Position numbers and translations under genes: made by a program. From Xenorhabdus griffiniae (GTDB lineage Bacteria > Pseudomonadota > Gammaproteobacteria > Enterobacterales > Enterobacteriaceae): 64,000 bases of DNA. This document shows positions 11,001-21,044 of this stretch, piece after piece. The stretch covers positions 1,768,001-1,832,000 of the forward strand of contig NZ_CP147737.1 in NCBI RefSeq assembly GCF_037265215.1, written 5' to 3'. How positions within the stretch are numbered: the first letter of the stretch is position 1; each line of letters starts with the position of its first letter. Under the pieces are notes generated by a model. It searched no databases. It was not told the DNA's origin and saw only the letters and a list, made by a program, of their open reading frames with translations.

Positions 11001-11493
11001 GATTAAGGCCAATATTCCGACACGCATTGCATTTACAGTATCCAGTAAAATAGATTCCCGTACCATTCTTGATCAAGGTGGTGCAGAATCATTGCTTGGT
11101 ATGGGGGACATGCTTTATTTGGCACCAAACTCTTCCATTCCTGTACGTGTTCATGGAGCATTTGTGCGCGATCAAGAAGTGCATGAAGTTGTGAATGACT
11201 GGAAAGCTCGTGGCCGCCCTCAATATATAGACAGCATTGTCAAAGGGGGAGAAGAGAATGAAGGCAGTATGGGCTTTGATAGCGATGAAGAGCTCGATCC
11301 CCTGTTTGATCAAGCGGTTGAATTTGTGGTCGAAAAGCGTCGTGTCTCTATTTCGGGCGTGCAACGTCAATTTCGGATTGGATATAACCGCGCAGCCCGG
11401 ATTGTCGAACAAATGGAAGCACAACAGATAGTGAGTGCTCCTGGGCATAATGGCAATCGTGAAGTTTTGGCACCTCCGCCCCATGAACATTAA
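8035..11493 (+). CDS. ftsK: DNA translocase FtsK
   Basis: Septal DNA pump that moves the terminus region and activates XerCD at dif. 1152 residues (E. coli 1329). N-terminus with four membrane segments within residues 20-180; a long Gln/Glu/Pro-rich linker (about 200-670) containing a perfect QQP repeat; then the motor with Walker [10 protein letters not shown] at about 812 and Walker [13 protein letters not shown]; and a C-terminal gamma winged helix ([18 protein letters not shown]) that reads KOPS. The start is TTG at 8035 with GGAGAG six bases upstream; [20 protein letters not shown] aligns with the E. coli start. Linker length is variable in this family, and most of the length difference is there. 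Confidence 0.97.
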   Translation: MNQEYTEDKRVKLKKISSGRRLLEAVLLVIAICAVYLMVVLISFNPSDPSWSQTSWHEPVHNWGGSVGAWLSDTLFSAFGILAYAVPPFMLLGCWNAFRQKDRQEYIDFFTLALRVIGALALILTSCGLAALNIDDLNDFAAGGVIGNLFGNAILPWFNILGATLALLGMWGVGFTLFTGWSWLTIAEKIGAVILDSLSFVVNRGRNNAEYDENDLENTLASERSASEQKHAEQADKHEMVISTETLDEDDVLLTAPTLAELADTDSALQPASTSPALDQLQEQEPVHYSFELPDDDQSDTNPQSDDFSQAISNLSTNSSAGTNTHLQDDNVTDTFTLPAKDNVNLKDAATDIATSAVVTKNPQIKQGIGPEMPRPNPVRIPTRRELYGIKVPSHRLAEHMQRKEKERQNEQVAEANEQRMDAQQQDMLRQQFLKQQRERYGADFEEGNRESESREASTLIHKQPVVADEPTKNSVDKQTIDEQIVNEQPIIDEQKAQEEALRIAFEQQQRERYQLNQPEPAEFVFMPTEPLNQQVQEKNIATPLDSHESRDQHIFAQQPQQPQQPQQPQQPQQPQQPQQPQQPQQPQQPQQPQQPQQPQQPQQPQQPQQPQQPQQPQQPQQPQQPQQPQQPQQPQQPQQDSLFHPFLIRNDQPLPKPTTPMPSLDLLAEPPAEEEPVDMFALEQTSRLIEARLNDYRVKADVVGFSPGPVITRFELDLAPGVKASRISNLARDLARSLSAVAVRIVEVIPGRPYVGLELPNKKRQTVYLREVLDCEKFRDNPSPLTIVLGKDIAGQPVVADLGKMPHLLVAGTTGSGKSVGVNAMILSILYKAKPEDVRFIMIDPKMLELSVYEGIPHLLTEVVTDMKDAANALRWCVNEMERRYKLMSALGVRNIAGYNDKIKQAENMGRPIPDPFWKPGDSMDVTHPMLKKEPYIVVMVDEFADLMMTVGKKVEELIARLAQKARAAGIHLVLATQRPSVDIITGLIKANIPTRIAFTVSSKIDSRTILDQGGAESLLGMGDMLYLAPNSSIPVRVHGAFVRDQEVHEVVNDWKARGRPQYIDSIVKGGEENEGSMGFDSDEELDPLFDQAVEFVVEKRRVSISGVQRQFRIGYNRAARIVEQMEAQQIVSAPGHNGNREVLAPPPHEH
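9706..9954 (+). repeat. Perfect 9-bp tandem repeat (CAGCAACCG) x 27.7 within ftsK
   Basis: 249 bases of uninterrupted cagcaaccg units, encoding 27 QQP triplets plus QQ at FtsK residues 558-640. The nine-base unit preserves the reading frame when copies are gained or lost. Complete identity of all units points to recent expansion or ongoing homogenisation. The other five frames are also open through it, which creates several false long ORFs. Confidence 0.97.
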
Positions 11494-11565
11494 TTATCGC
11501 TGTGAAATGTAAACCGTATCGGCAATTGATGGCTGATAATAAAACGAATTGAAGGTATCTCGCAC

Positions 11566-12177
11566 ATGAAAAAACTGATGTTGATTGGTTGTCTGATGAT
11601 GGGTGTGAGCATAGGTTCTGCTTGGGCTGATGCGACGCAGGATCTGCAAGGGCGTTTGGGAAAAGTGAATAGTTTTCATGCCAGTTTTACTCAAACAGTG
11701 ACTAGCAATGAGGGTTCAACGATCCAAAAAGGGGAAGGGGAGCTTTGGATCAAACGCCCTAATTTGTTTAACTGGCATATGACGTCACCTGATGAGAGTG
11801 TTTTGGTTTCTGACGGTAAGACACTGTGGTTTTATAATCCTTTTGTTGAACAGGTGACAGCGAACTGGTTAAAAGAAGCAACGGGAAATACGCCATTTAT
11901 GCTGATTGCGCGTAATGATCCTGCTGACTGGAAACAGTACAAGGTTATGCAAAACGGTAATAGCTTTGAGCTGACGCCTCGTAATGCCAATGGCAATTTA
12001 AAACATTTTTCAATTACCGTGACACCGGATGGAACAATCCAAAAATTTACTGCTGTTGAACAGGATGGGCAAAAAAGTGCTTACCAATTGAAAGGGCAGC
12101 AAAATGTCAACGTGGGTGCGGAAAAATTCAAATTCACCGTACCGGAAGGTGTCACGCTGGATGATCAACGCCAGTGA
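11566..12177 (+). CDS. lolA: Outer-membrane lipoprotein carrier LolA
   Basis: Periplasmic chaperone that takes lipoproteins from LolCDE and hands them to LolB. 203 residues, the same as E. coli. Signal peptide [21 protein letters not shown] followed by the mature domain; the typical [15 protein letters not shown] and [16 protein letters not shown] segments are present. AAGGTAT ahead of the ATG. It lies between ftsK and rarA with seven bases to rarA, so the two are probably co-transcribed. Confidence 0.97.
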   Translation: MKKLMLIGCLMMGVSIGSAWADATQDLQGRLGKVNSFHASFTQTVTSNEGSTIQKGEGELWIKRPNLFNWHMTSPDESVLVSDGKTLWFYNPFVEQVTANWLKEATGNTPFMLIARNDPADWKQYKVMQNGNSFELTPRNANGNLKHFSITVTPDGTIQKFTAVEQDGQKSAYQLKGQQNVNVGAEKFKFTVPEGVTLDDQRQ

Positions 12178-12184
12178 GGTTTAA

Positions 12185-13528
12185 GTGAACACTCTTTCTC
12201 TCGATTTTTCACAAAATGAATTTCAGCCACTGGCCGCAAGAATGCGGCCAGTCACATTAGATCAGTATATCGGCCAGCAACACTTACTGGCAGAAGGAAA
12301 ACCTTTGCCGCGCGCAATCCAGGCAGGTCATCTTCATTCTATGATTTTATGGGGACCGCCCGGAACAGGAAAAACAACACTGGCTGAAATTATTGGTTAT
12401 TACGCACAAGCTGATATTGAACGTATTTCGGCAGTCACTTCTGGCATAAAAGAAATTCGTGAATCCATAGAAAGAGCACGACAAAATCGCAACGCAGGGC
12501 GCAGAACGATTTTATTTGTTGATGAAGTTCATCGATTTAATAAAAGTCAGCAGGATGCGTTTTTACCACATATTGAAGACGGTACTATCACATTTATTGG
12601 TGCAACCACTGAAAATCCTTCCTTCGAATTAAATTCAGCTTTGTTGTCACGGGCTCGTGTCTATTTATTGAAATCACTTTCGACGGCAGAAATTGAACAA
12701 GTGCTTATTCAGGCCATTAATGATACTGAGCGTGGCGTTGGCGGGCAACATATTGTATTACCAGATAATACTCGCCAAATGATAGCAGAGCTTGTGGCGG
12801 GAGACGCACGCCGTTCACTGAATTTGCTGGAAATGATGGCGGACATGGCAGAAACCAATGCGCAAGGGCAGCGGGTTTTGACGCCGGAATTACTGAAAGA
12901 AGTGAGCGGGGAAAGGAGTGCCAGGTTTGATAATAAAGGTGACCGATATTACGATTTAATTTCTGCTTTGCATAAATCAATCCGTGGTTCAGCACCTGAT
13001 GCAGCGCTTTATTGGTACGCCCGAATTATTACCGCAGGCGGTGATCCCCTTTATGTTGCCCGTCGGTTATTGGCTATCGCTTCTGAAGATGTGGGTAATG
13101 CTGATCCACGTGCAATGCAGATCGCTATTGCTGCATGGGATTGTTTTACGCGTGTAGGAGCGGCTGAAGGCGAAAGAGCGATCGCACAGGCAATTGTTTA
13201 TCTTGCTTGTGCACCGAAAAGTAATGCTGTTTATACCGCATTCAAGGCAGCTATGGCGGATGCGCAAAACAAACCAGATTATGATGTTCCTGCTCATTTG
13301 CGTAATGCCCCGACTAAGCTGATGAAGGAAATTGGGTTTGGTGACGAGTATCGCTATGCCCATGATGAAGCGAATGCATATGCCGCCGGTGAAGTCTATT
13401 TTCCACCAGAAATGCAACAAACACGTTATTATTACCCGAGTGCCAGAGGGCTGGAAGGTAAGATAGGTGAAAAGTTAAACTGGCTTCTGGAACAGGATCA
13501 AAATAGCCCAATAAAACGCTATCGTTAA
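12185..13528 (+). CDS. rarA: Replication-associated recombination protein A (RarA/MgsA)
   Basis: AAA+ clamp-loader-like ATPase acting at stalled replication forks. 447 residues, equal to E. coli RarA. Walker [10 protein letters not shown] at about residue 57, Walker [17 protein letters not shown], sensor 1 [14 protein letters not shown], and a C-terminal tetramerisation domain ending PIKRYR. Start GTG at 12185 (gtgaacactctttct), with AGGTTTAAG upstream. Follows lolA closely. Confidence 0.96.
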   Translation: MNTLSLDFSQNEFQPLAARMRPVTLDQYIGQQHLLAEGKPLPRAIQAGHLHSMILWGPPGTGKTTLAEIIGYYAQADIERISAVTSGIKEIRESIERARQNRNAGRRTILFVDEVHRFNKSQQDAFLPHIEDGTITFIGATTENPSFELNSALLSRARVYLLKSLSTAEIEQVLIQAINDTERGVGGQHIVLPDNTRQMIAELVAGDARRSLNLLEMMADMAETNAQGQRVLTPELLKEVSGERSARFDNKGDRYYDLISALHKSIRGSAPDAALYWYARIITAGGDPLYVARRLLAIASEDVGNADPRAMQIAIAAWDCFTRVGAAEGERAIAQAIVYLACAPKSNAVYTAFKAAMADAQNKPDYDVPAHLRNAPTKLMKEIGFGDEYRYAHDEANAYAAGEVYFPPEMQQTRYYYPSARGLEGKIGEKLNWLLEQDQNSPIKRYR

Positions 13529-13549
13529 TTTTCCTGATACGGTAAGGTT

Positions 13550-13656
13550 TATACGCATTAAACTTCAAGTTGCAATTTACAACACGATATGAAATTTGAT
13601 GCCTCCCTGCTTTGCAGGGAGGCATCACACGCATCTTGAAGTTAGATTGGTTTATA
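13550..13656 (-). repeat. ~105-bp palindromic element, copy 1 (reverse orientation)
   Basis: Full-length copy: TATACGCATTAAACTTCAAG at the left end, TTGAAGTTAGATTGG near the right end. The central hairpin arm is here atgcctccctgc/gcagggaggcat, so the stem is kept although its sequence differs from most copies. It lies between rarA and serS. With copy 2 at 15084 it brackets serS in inverted orientation. Confidence 0.9.
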
Positions 13657-13711
13657 TCCAACAATGCTAAATTACAGCGAAAAGCTGTAGTTTTTGACAA
13701 TTTTTCAATAA

Positions 13712-15034
<1,323 letters not shown>

Positions 15035-15051
15035 TACCATTTATTCTTAAT

Positions 15052-15080
15052 AAAAAAGCGCCAAATGTGGCGCTTTTTGC
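15052..15080. terminator. Bidirectional terminator after serS
   Basis: aaaaaagcgcc (15052 on) pairs with ggcgctttttt-like sequence ending at 15079, short loop aaatgt, T run on both strands. It serves serS from the left and the convergent membrane-protein gene ending at 15194 from the right. Confidence 0.9.
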
Positions 15081-15083
15081 ATA

Positions 15084-15190
15084 TATACCAATCTAACTTC
15101 AAGATGCGCGTGATTTCTTCCCGCAAAACGGGGGGAGAAATCACGTTTCATATCGTGTTGTAAATTGCAACTTGAAGTTTAATGCGTATA
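15084..15190 (+). repeat. ~105-bp palindromic element, copy 2
   Basis: Starts TATACCAATCTAACTTCAAG and ends CTTGAAGTTTAATGCGTATA; central arm ttcttcccgc/gggggagaaatc and inner arm gttgtaaattgcaac. It ends three bases before the stop codon of the leftward gene at 15194. Confidence 0.92.
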
Positions 15191-15193
15191 TAT

Positions 15194-16009
15194 TTAACTG
15201 ATTAAGTGAGATTTTGTCTCTTGGGTTTCCGGTGCATAAAAAATACTGCGATAAGTGGTATAATAAGTTGCCATATACATAGGTAAAGTAACAAGCAAAC
15301 CTAAACCAAGTGGAATTGCCGAAATAAACGTCAGAATGCTCATCAGTAAGAAGAACAGGAAACCACCAAGCAGGTTTTTCTTTACTGCATTCAAGCTCAT
15401 TGATATTGCTTCGCCGAATTTTAAACCATTAATGATAATCAGGGCTGGAGCAAACCAACTAAATGCAAGAGAAACGATGCTAAAGAACAGAACCACCAAG
15501 AATGCCAGCATTAAACTAGAAAAACTACCCACGAATAGCATCGGATCTGGATCTTGTCCTGCCAAAAGTATTTGAAATAGGCTTGCTCCTCCAAGTATAA
15601 ACGCAGCAATGATACCAAGTACATTTATGCCGAGGGCAAGCGCACCAACAGCAACTAATGAGCCAAGCTTATTTTTAAACCCATAGAAAAGTAATTCTAT
15701 ATCAGAATCACCCGTTGTTCGTTGTTTTTCACTGACAACAATAAATCCAGCAATAAATACTGGACCAAACAGCGCTGCGGCAATACTGATGATAGGCATG
15801 AATTGCAAGGCTAGTATTATAGCAAAATAGATTAAGGTTAGTAGTATCCATTTCATTGGCTTTGCTTTAAACATTTCCCAGGCATTACCAATCCATTCTG
15901 TTGCTGTCCCAGCTTTTACAGCACGCCCACTTGGAATGAATGTATCTTTTTCCTTGCTCAGAGAGACGCTATTCTCTCCTGAATTGAGATTCATATCTTG
16001 AGTATCCAT
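15194..16009 (-). CDS. Membrane protein resembling the BPSS1780 family
   Basis: 271 residues from the ATG at 16009 (MDTQDMNLNSGENS...), which has GGAAAAA upstream; a TTG at 16039 would add ten residues. After a polar N-terminus of about 45 residues comes GTATEWIGNAWEMFKAKPMKW, which resembles the opening of BPSS1780-type proteins. About six hydrophobic segments follow (near 60-80, 85-105, 125-165, 175-205, 225-250), ending in a short polar tail. Role unknown. It is absent from this place in E. coli, lies between serS and pflA, and is bordered by a palindromic element on each side. The family assignment is by recollection and moderate. Confidence 0.75.
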   Translation of the reverse strand: MDTQDMNLNSGENSVSLSKEKDTFIPSGRAVKAGTATEWIGNAWEMFKAKPMKWILLTLIYFAIILALQFMPIISIAAALFGPVFIAGFIVVSEKQRTTGDSDIELLFYGFKNKLGSLVAVGALALGINVLGIIAAFILGGASLFQILLAGQDPDPMLFVGSFSSLMLAFLVVLFFSIVSLAFSWFAPALIIINGLKFGEAISMSLNAVKKNLLGGFLFFLLMSILTFISAIPLGLGLLVTLPMYMATYYTTYRSIFYAPETQETKSHLIS

Positions 16010-16327
16010 ATTTTTCCGATTTATTTTACTGAATAGCAATTACTGAATTGATTTTTCTCTATTTCTATTTCATTAACATAATTAGTCATAGAAAGCGGAA
16101 GGATTATCATATAAAAATTATTAATCAACAAGTATTGATTTTAAGTCTTATGGGTGGAGAAAGAGATGCTTCTATCGGTAATAATGAATATGTGCGGTTT
16201 GTTTTGTTAATTATACTGATGTGATTTTGGCTTAATTTCCTAATTTATCTTTACATAAAGTAAATGATTTTATTTTTGGTATCAGATATTGTGTGTTTTT
16301 AGAATAAAATATTTCACTCATTATGAG

Positions 16328-16495
16328 TATACCAATCTAACTTCAAGAGGCGTGTGATTTCTCCCCGTGTTGTAAATTACAACTTGAAGTTTAAATAGCG
16401 TTTCAAAATAATAGGAGTATTCCTTACCCCGCGCGGGGTAAGTAACTCCAACATCTGATACTCTCAGTATTATGAAAACCTATTTAATGCGTATA
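16328..16495 (+). repeat. ~105-bp palindromic element, copy 3, arm-deleted and interrupted
   Basis: Left part 16328-16393 (TATACCAATCTAACTTCAAG ... CTTGAAGTTTA) and the last bases 16485-16495 (TAATGCGTATA) of one element, split by a 91-bp insertion. The central hairpin arm is missing: ctccccg joins directly to tgttgtaaattac. These nested elements, plus the hairpin at 16519, are all I can recognise in the 595-base gap before pflA; the first 300 bases are AT-rich leader of the leftward gene. Confidence 0.85.
16394..16484 (+). mobile_element. MITE-like TA-flanked element, copy A (91 bp)
   Basis: Terminal inverted repeats aatagcgtttcaaaata and, at the other end, the reverse complement of aataggttttcataata. 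Directly flanked by TA on both sides (16392-16393 and 16485-16486); removing the element and one TA restores the exact end of the surrounding palindromic element. Central palindrome ccttaccccgcg/cggggtaag. No coding capacity. TA target duplication suggests mobilisation by an IS630/Tc1-type transposase elsewhere in the genome, which is inference. Confidence 0.8.
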
Positions 16496-16518
16496 ACTTG
16501 TTCTGATTTAAAGTTATG

Positions 16519-16555
16519 TTGATCATATCAGGTATATCCAGTCTGATATGATCAA
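16519..16555. terminator. Perfect 13-bp hairpin downstream of pflA
   Basis: ttgatcatatcag (16519-16531) pairs perfectly with ctgatatgatcaa (16543-16555), loop 11. It lies 50 bases past the pflA stop on the minus strand. There is no T run, so it may be a 3'-end stabilising structure rather than a classic terminator. Confidence 0.55.
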
Positions 16556-16604
16556 AGTTTGCAATAATTAATAGAGGGAACAAGCAATGTAAGAGGGAAT
16601 GAAT

Positions 16605-17345
16605 CTAATAGATCACGTGGTGCCCATAACTTCTTAAAATATCTTTTATCCTCTCCATTGTTTCTTTTGGAGGAGGTTTAACACCTTCCAGTTTATAGTC
16701 CTCACCCATGGCAATCCATTTATGCTTACCCAGTTCGTGATAAGGTAATAACTCTATTTTTTCAATATTTTTCATATCCTTGGTGAATTCACCAAGTAAA
16801 CGAACGGATTGATCGTCATCAGACCAACCGGGAACAACAACATAACGGATCCAGGTTTTTTGGTTACGTTTTGCCAGATAACGTGCAAATTCGAGAGTCC
16901 GATGATTGGACACACCAATTAATTTTTGGTGAATATCATCATTAAGCTGTTTTAAATCCAGCATAACCAAATCGGTAGCATCCAATAATTCATCGATCAC
17001 CGGATCATAACGGCGAACAAAGCCATTAGTATCCAGGCAGGTATGGATGCCCTCTTCATGACAAGCCCTGAACCAGTCACGAACAAATTCAGCCTGAAGA
17101 ATGGCTTCACCACCGGAAGCGGTGACTCCACCCCCTGAAGCATTCATAAAATGGCGATAGGTCGTTGCTTCTTTTATTAATTCTTCAACGGTTACGGTTT
17201 TTCCGCCATGGGTATCCCAAGTATCGCGGTTATGGCAATAGAGGCAGCGCATCAGGCAACCCTGGAAAAACGCGATAAAGCGAATACCGGGACCATCTAC
17301 GGTTCCGCAAGATTCAAAAGAATGGATACGGCCAAGTACGGACAT
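16605..17345 (-). CDS. pflA: Pyruvate formate-lyase-activating enzyme
   Basis: Radical SAM enzyme that abstracts a hydrogen from the PflB glycine under anaerobic conditions. 246 residues, the same as E. coli. The radical SAM cysteines are C30, C34 and C37 in [17 protein letters not shown]; the glycine-rich [13 protein letters not shown] motif follows. ATG at 17345. It lies 79 bases after pflB in the same direction, separated by a hairpin that may lower its expression relative to pflB. Confidence 0.97.
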   Translation of the reverse strand: MSVLGRIHSFESCGTVDGPGIRFIAFFQGCLMRCLYCHNRDTWDTHGGKTVTVEELIKEATTYRHFMNASGGGVTASGGEAILQAEFVRDWFRACHEEGIHTCLDTNGFVRRYDPVIDELLDATDLVMLDLKQLNDDIHQKLIGVSNHRTLEFARYLAKRNQKTWIRYVVVPGWSDDDQSVRLLGEFTKDMKNIEKIELLPYHELGKHKWIAMGEDYKLEGVKPPPKETMERIKDILRSYGHHVIY

Positions 17346-17373
17346 GAAAGGACTTCTCCAAAACTAGCAAGCT

Positions 17374-17406
17374 AATAAAGGCCCCAAGATTAAAGGAGCC
17401 TTTATT
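17374..17406 (-). terminator. Hairpin between pflB and pflA
   Basis: On the minus strand aataaaggctcc pairs with ggggcctttatt (one mismatch) around an 8-9-base loop. Likely a partial terminator or mRNA-end stabiliser giving more pflB than pflA product, as the enzyme stoichiometry would demand. Confidence 0.65.
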
Positions 17407-17424
17407 ATCTGTCATTTTTAATAA

Positions 17425-19707
17425 TTACATGGTTTGGGTAAATGTACGGGTGATAACGTCCCGTTGCTGTTCTTTAGTCAAAGAATTAAACCGCACAGCA
17501 TAACCCGATACGCGAATAGTCAATTGCGGATATTTCTCAGGGTTCTCCATAGCATCCAACAGCATTTCGCGGTTCATCACGTTAATGTTCAGATGCTGAC
17601 CACCTTCGATATCTGCTTCGTGATGGAAATAACCATCCATCAGGCCCGCCAGATTTGCTTTACGGACTTCATCATCTTTACCCAGCGCATTCGGTACGAT
17701 AGAGAAAGTGTATGAAATACCATCTTTGGCATAGGCAAATGGTAGTTTCGCCACCGAAGTTAATGAAGCAACCGCCCCTTTTTGATCACGGCCGTGCATT
17801 GGATTAGCACCTGGTCCGAATGGCGCGCCAGCCCGACGTCCATCAGGAGTATTCCCCGTTTTTTTGCCATAAACCACGTTTGAGGTAATGGTCAATACAG
17901 ACTGGGTTGGAACTGCATTGCGGTATGTTTGCAGCTTCTGAATTTTCTTCATAAAGCGTTCAACCAGATCACACGCGATATCATCGACCCGCGGATCGTT
18001 GTTACCGAATTGTGGGTATTCACCTTCAATGTTGAAATCAATCGCCAGGCCATCTTCATCGCGGATTGGGGAAACTTTCGCATATTTAATGGCAGATAAT
18101 GAGTCAGCGGCAACGGACAGACCGGCGATACCACACGCCATGGTACGGTATACATCACGATCGTGCAGTGCCATTAATGAAGCTTCATAGCTGTATTTGT
18201 CATGCATGTAGTGGATAATATTCAGGGCAGTGACATACTGTTTTGCCAGCCAATCCATGAAGTGATCCATACGCGCCATAACCTTGTCATAATCCAGCAC
18301 CGCGTCTTTCATTGGTTCTTCTTTCGGGCCAACTTGCATTTTCATTTTTTCATCTACACCGCCGTTGATGGCATATAGCATGGTTTTTGCAAGGTTTGCG
18401 CGGGCACCGAAGAACTGCATTTGTTTACCAACCACCATTGGGCTGACACAGCACGCGATAGCGTAATCATCGCTGTCGAAGTCAGGACGCATCAGATCGT
18501 CATTTTCATATTGCAGGGAAGAAGTATCGATCGAGACTTTTGCTGCGAACTTTTTAAAGTTAATAGGCAGTTTTTCAGACCACAGAATGGTCATGTTAGG
18601 CTCTGGGGATGGTCCCATGGTGTATAGCGTATGCAGGAAACGGAAACTGTTCTTGGTGACCAGAGTACGGCCATCCAAACCCATACCCGCCAGCGATTCA
18701 GTTGCCCAAATGGGGTCACCAGAGAACAGCTCATCATATTCTGGAGTACGCAGGAAACGCACCATACGCAGTTTCATGACCAAATGGTCTATCAGTTCTT
18801 GGGCTTGTTGTTCAGTCAACTTACCCGCTTGAATATCACGTTCAATGTAGATATCCAGGAAGGTAGAAACACGCCCAAAGGACATTGCAGCACCGTTTTG
18901 GGATTTCACGGCTGCCAGATAAGCAAAATAAGTCCATTGTACGGCTTCTTTGGCATTGGTAGCGGGGCTAGCAATATCATAGCCATATTTAGCCGCCATC
19001 TCTTTGATTTGACCAAGAGCACGATGCTGTTCGGCAAGTTCTTCGCGCAGGCGAATGGTTGCTTCCAAATCTTCGCCATTTTCCAGGTTTTCCTGTAGGG
19101 AAGTGAATTGAGCAAATTTCTCATCACGCAGGAAATCAATACCATACAAGGCAACGCGACGGTAATCGCCGATGATGCGTCCACGGCCATAGGCATCAGG
19201 CAAGCCAGTTAATACACCAGATTTACGGCATTTCAGGATATCGGGGGTGTAAACATCAAATACCCCTTGATTATGAGTCTTACGATACTCAGTGAAAATT
19301 TGTTTCAGTTTTGGGTCTAGTTCGCGGTTATAGGCTTTACAAGAACCTTCAACCATTTTAATGCCACCAAATGGAATAATGGCACGTTTCAGTGGCGCTT
19401 CGGTTTGTAGACCAACAATTTGTTCCAGATCTTTTTCAATATAACCTGCATCATGAGAGGTAATTGTAGACGCAATGTCAGTATCAAAATCTAGCGGTGC
19501 ATGGGTGCGGTTTTCGATTTTGATACCTTCCATGACTTTTTCCCACAAAGCGTCTGTTGCTTTTGTGGCACCCGCAAGGAATGATTCATCTCCTTCATAT
19601 GGGGTGTAGTTTTTTTGGATGAAATCACGGACGTTGACTTCATTCTGCCAGCTACCCTCGTTAAAGCCTTGCCATGCTACTGAGAATTTTTCGTTTAACT
19701 CGGACAT
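17425..19707 (-). CDS. pflB: Formate C-acetyltransferase (pyruvate formate-lyase)
   Basis: Glycyl radical enzyme that converts pyruvate and CoA to acetyl-CoA and formate in anaerobic growth. 760 residues, equal to E. coli PflB. The catalytic pair of cysteines is in [12 protein letters not shown] (about 419), and the radical glycine is in [10 protein letters not shown], 26 residues from the C-terminus. Start [15 protein letters not shown]. Part of focA-pflB-pflA; formate made here leaves through FocA. Confidence 0.98.
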   Translation of the reverse strand: MSELNEKFSVAWQGFNEGSWQNEVNVRDFIQKNYTPYEGDESFLAGATKATDALWEKVMEGIKIENRTHAPLDFDTDIASTITSHDAGYIEKDLEQIVGLQTEAPLKRAIIPFGGIKMVEGSCKAYNRELDPKLKQIFTEYRKTHNQGVFDVYTPDILKCRKSGVLTGLPDAYGRGRIIGDYRRVALYGIDFLRDEKFAQFTSLQENLENGEDLEATIRLREELAEQHRALGQIKEMAAKYGYDIASPATNAKEAVQWTYFAYLAAVKSQNGAAMSFGRVSTFLDIYIERDIQAGKLTEQQAQELIDHLVMKLRMVRFLRTPEYDELFSGDPIWATESLAGMGLDGRTLVTKNSFRFLHTLYTMGPSPEPNMTILWSEKLPINFKKFAAKVSIDTSSLQYENDDLMRPDFDSDDYAIACCVSPMVVGKQMQFFGARANLAKTMLYAINGGVDEKMKMQVGPKEEPMKDAVLDYDKVMARMDHFMDWLAKQYVTALNIIHYMHDKYSYEASLMALHDRDVYRTMACGIAGLSVAADSLSAIKYAKVSPIRDEDGLAIDFNIEGEYPQFGNNDPRVDDIACDLVERFMKKIQKLQTYRNAVPTQSVLTITSNVVYGKKTGNTPDGRRAGAPFGPGANPMHGRDQKGAVASLTSVAKLPFAYAKDGISYTFSIVPNALGKDDEVRKANLAGLMDGYFHHEADIEGGQHLNINVMNREMLLDAMENPEKYPQLTIRVSGYAVRFNSLTKEQQRDVITRTFTQTM

Positions 19708-19761
19708 GATACTTCTACCTTTTAACAGTGGAACTTTTAAGAAACTTGACTTGGCGGCGAA

Positions 19762-20619
19762 TTAATGTTTTTTGCTGCCACGTAAATAAATCAACCAATA
19801 AGTCAACCCAACCAATATCGCACCACCAATAACGTTACCTATCGTGACAGGGATCAGGTTATCGGTAATAAAGCTTGAAACATTAAGTTGTGGAAATCGT
19901 TCAGGGGTTGTCCCTGTTTTCAGCCAAAATTCATCTGGTGCGAAGTTTTTGATAATGATCCCGAATGGAATTAAAAACATGTTAGCGATACTGTGTTCAA
20001 AACCGCTGGCGACAAACATGCCAATTGGCAGGATCAACGCGAATAACTTATCTATCAAACTGCGTCCGGCATAGCTCATCCAGACAGCAAGACATACCAT
20101 CAGATTGGCTAAAATGCCCAGACATACCGCCTCAATAAAGGAGTGGTGCATTTTATGATCGGCTGTCTGCAATACATTTAGTCCCCAAGTACCATTGGCG
20201 ACAGCATATTGGCCGGAATACCAAACCAAAGCGACGAAAAACAGAGCGCCAATCAGATTACCGATATAAACGTTAATCCAATTTTTGAACATTTGAGACC
20301 AGGTAATACGTCCTGTCGCTTTTGCAATGATCGTCAACACGGTGGAAGTAAAGAGATCGACGCCACAAATAACGACCAACATCAAACCAAGGGAAAAACA
20401 GATCCCACCCGTTAATTTAGCTAGCCCATAAGGAATGGAAGAGGTCCCTGTTGTTGCCGTAATATAAAAAACAAAAGCAATGGAAATAAATACACCTGCC
20501 ATGATTGCCGATAAATAAGTCACTGCGGGATGTTTATTGACTTTATATACACCAATGTCATCAGCGATTTGTGCCATTACAGCAGGTGAAAATAAATTGA
20601 AAGGGTTGTCAGTTTTCAT
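19762..20619 (-). CDS. focA: Formate channel FocA
   Basis: Pentameric inner-membrane formate/nitrite transporter. 285 residues, the same as E. coli, with six membrane helices; PSIPYGLAKLTGGICFSLGL-type and NWINVYIGNLIGALFFVA segments are typical. Start MKTDNPFNLFSPAVMAQIAD. First gene of the anaerobic operon, 54 bases before pflB, with an FNR box 70 bases upstream. Confidence 0.97.
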   Translation of the reverse strand: MKTDNPFNLFSPAVMAQIADDIGVYKVNKHPAVTYLSAIMAGVFISIAFVFYITATTGTSSIPYGLAKLTGGICFSLGLMLVVICGVDLFTSTVLTIIAKATGRITWSQMFKNWINVYIGNLIGALFFVALVWYSGQYAVANGTWGLNVLQTADHKMHHSFIEAVCLGILANLMVCLAVWMSYAGRSLIDKLFALILPIGMFVASGFEHSIANMFLIPFGIIIKNFAPDEFWLKTGTTPERFPQLNVSSFITDNLIPVTIGNVIGGAILVGLTYWLIYLRGSKKH

Positions 20620-20689
20620 CCTAACACTCTCTTTATCCTTAATTAATCATAGCACGCATTGATAGTAACAAACGGGGATTGACCTGAAT

Positions 20690-20703
20690 TTGATATGGAT
20701 CAT
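20690..20703 (-). promoter_or_regulatory. Predicted FNR box upstream of focA-pfl
   Basis: TTGATatggATCAT matches the FNR consensus TTGATnnnnATCAA at nine of ten positions. It lies 70 bases upstream of the focA start, consistent with the known anaerobic FNR activation of focA-pfl in enterobacteria. Between this and the palindromic element at 20932 the gap is AT-rich with nothing else I can identify. Confidence 0.7.
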
Positions 20704-20931
20704 ATTAGACCGAAAGTCTAATGAGATATAGCCGCTTAAATGAGGTGATACGGTATTAATGATATGATTTATAAAGAAAAATATTTTTTAAAATTTATAA
20801 GAATATTTTATATAAGCAGTTTTAGCCTTTTAGATCTTAAAAGTAAAATAACAGGCTAAATTGTCATTTATTTGTTATTTCAAAATAAATTATATTTAAC
20901 CTGTATTTTACTTTTTACGGTTAATAAACAA

Positions 20932-21037
20932 TATACCAACCTAACTTCAAGATGCGTATGATTTCTCCCCCGTGAAGCGGGGAGAAATCAGGTTTCGTAT
21001 CGTGTTGTAAATTGCAACTTGAAGTTTAATGCATATA
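20932..21037 (+). repeat. ~105-bp palindromic element, copy 4
   Basis: TATACCAACCTAACTTCAAG at the left end, GAAGTTTAATGCATATA at the right. Central arm gatttctccccc/ggggagaaatc closed by a short loop, then gttgtaaattgcaac. It ends seven bases from the ycaO stop codon, so it forms the 3' end of the ycaO transcript. Confidence 0.92.
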
Positions 21038-21044
21038 CAACAGC

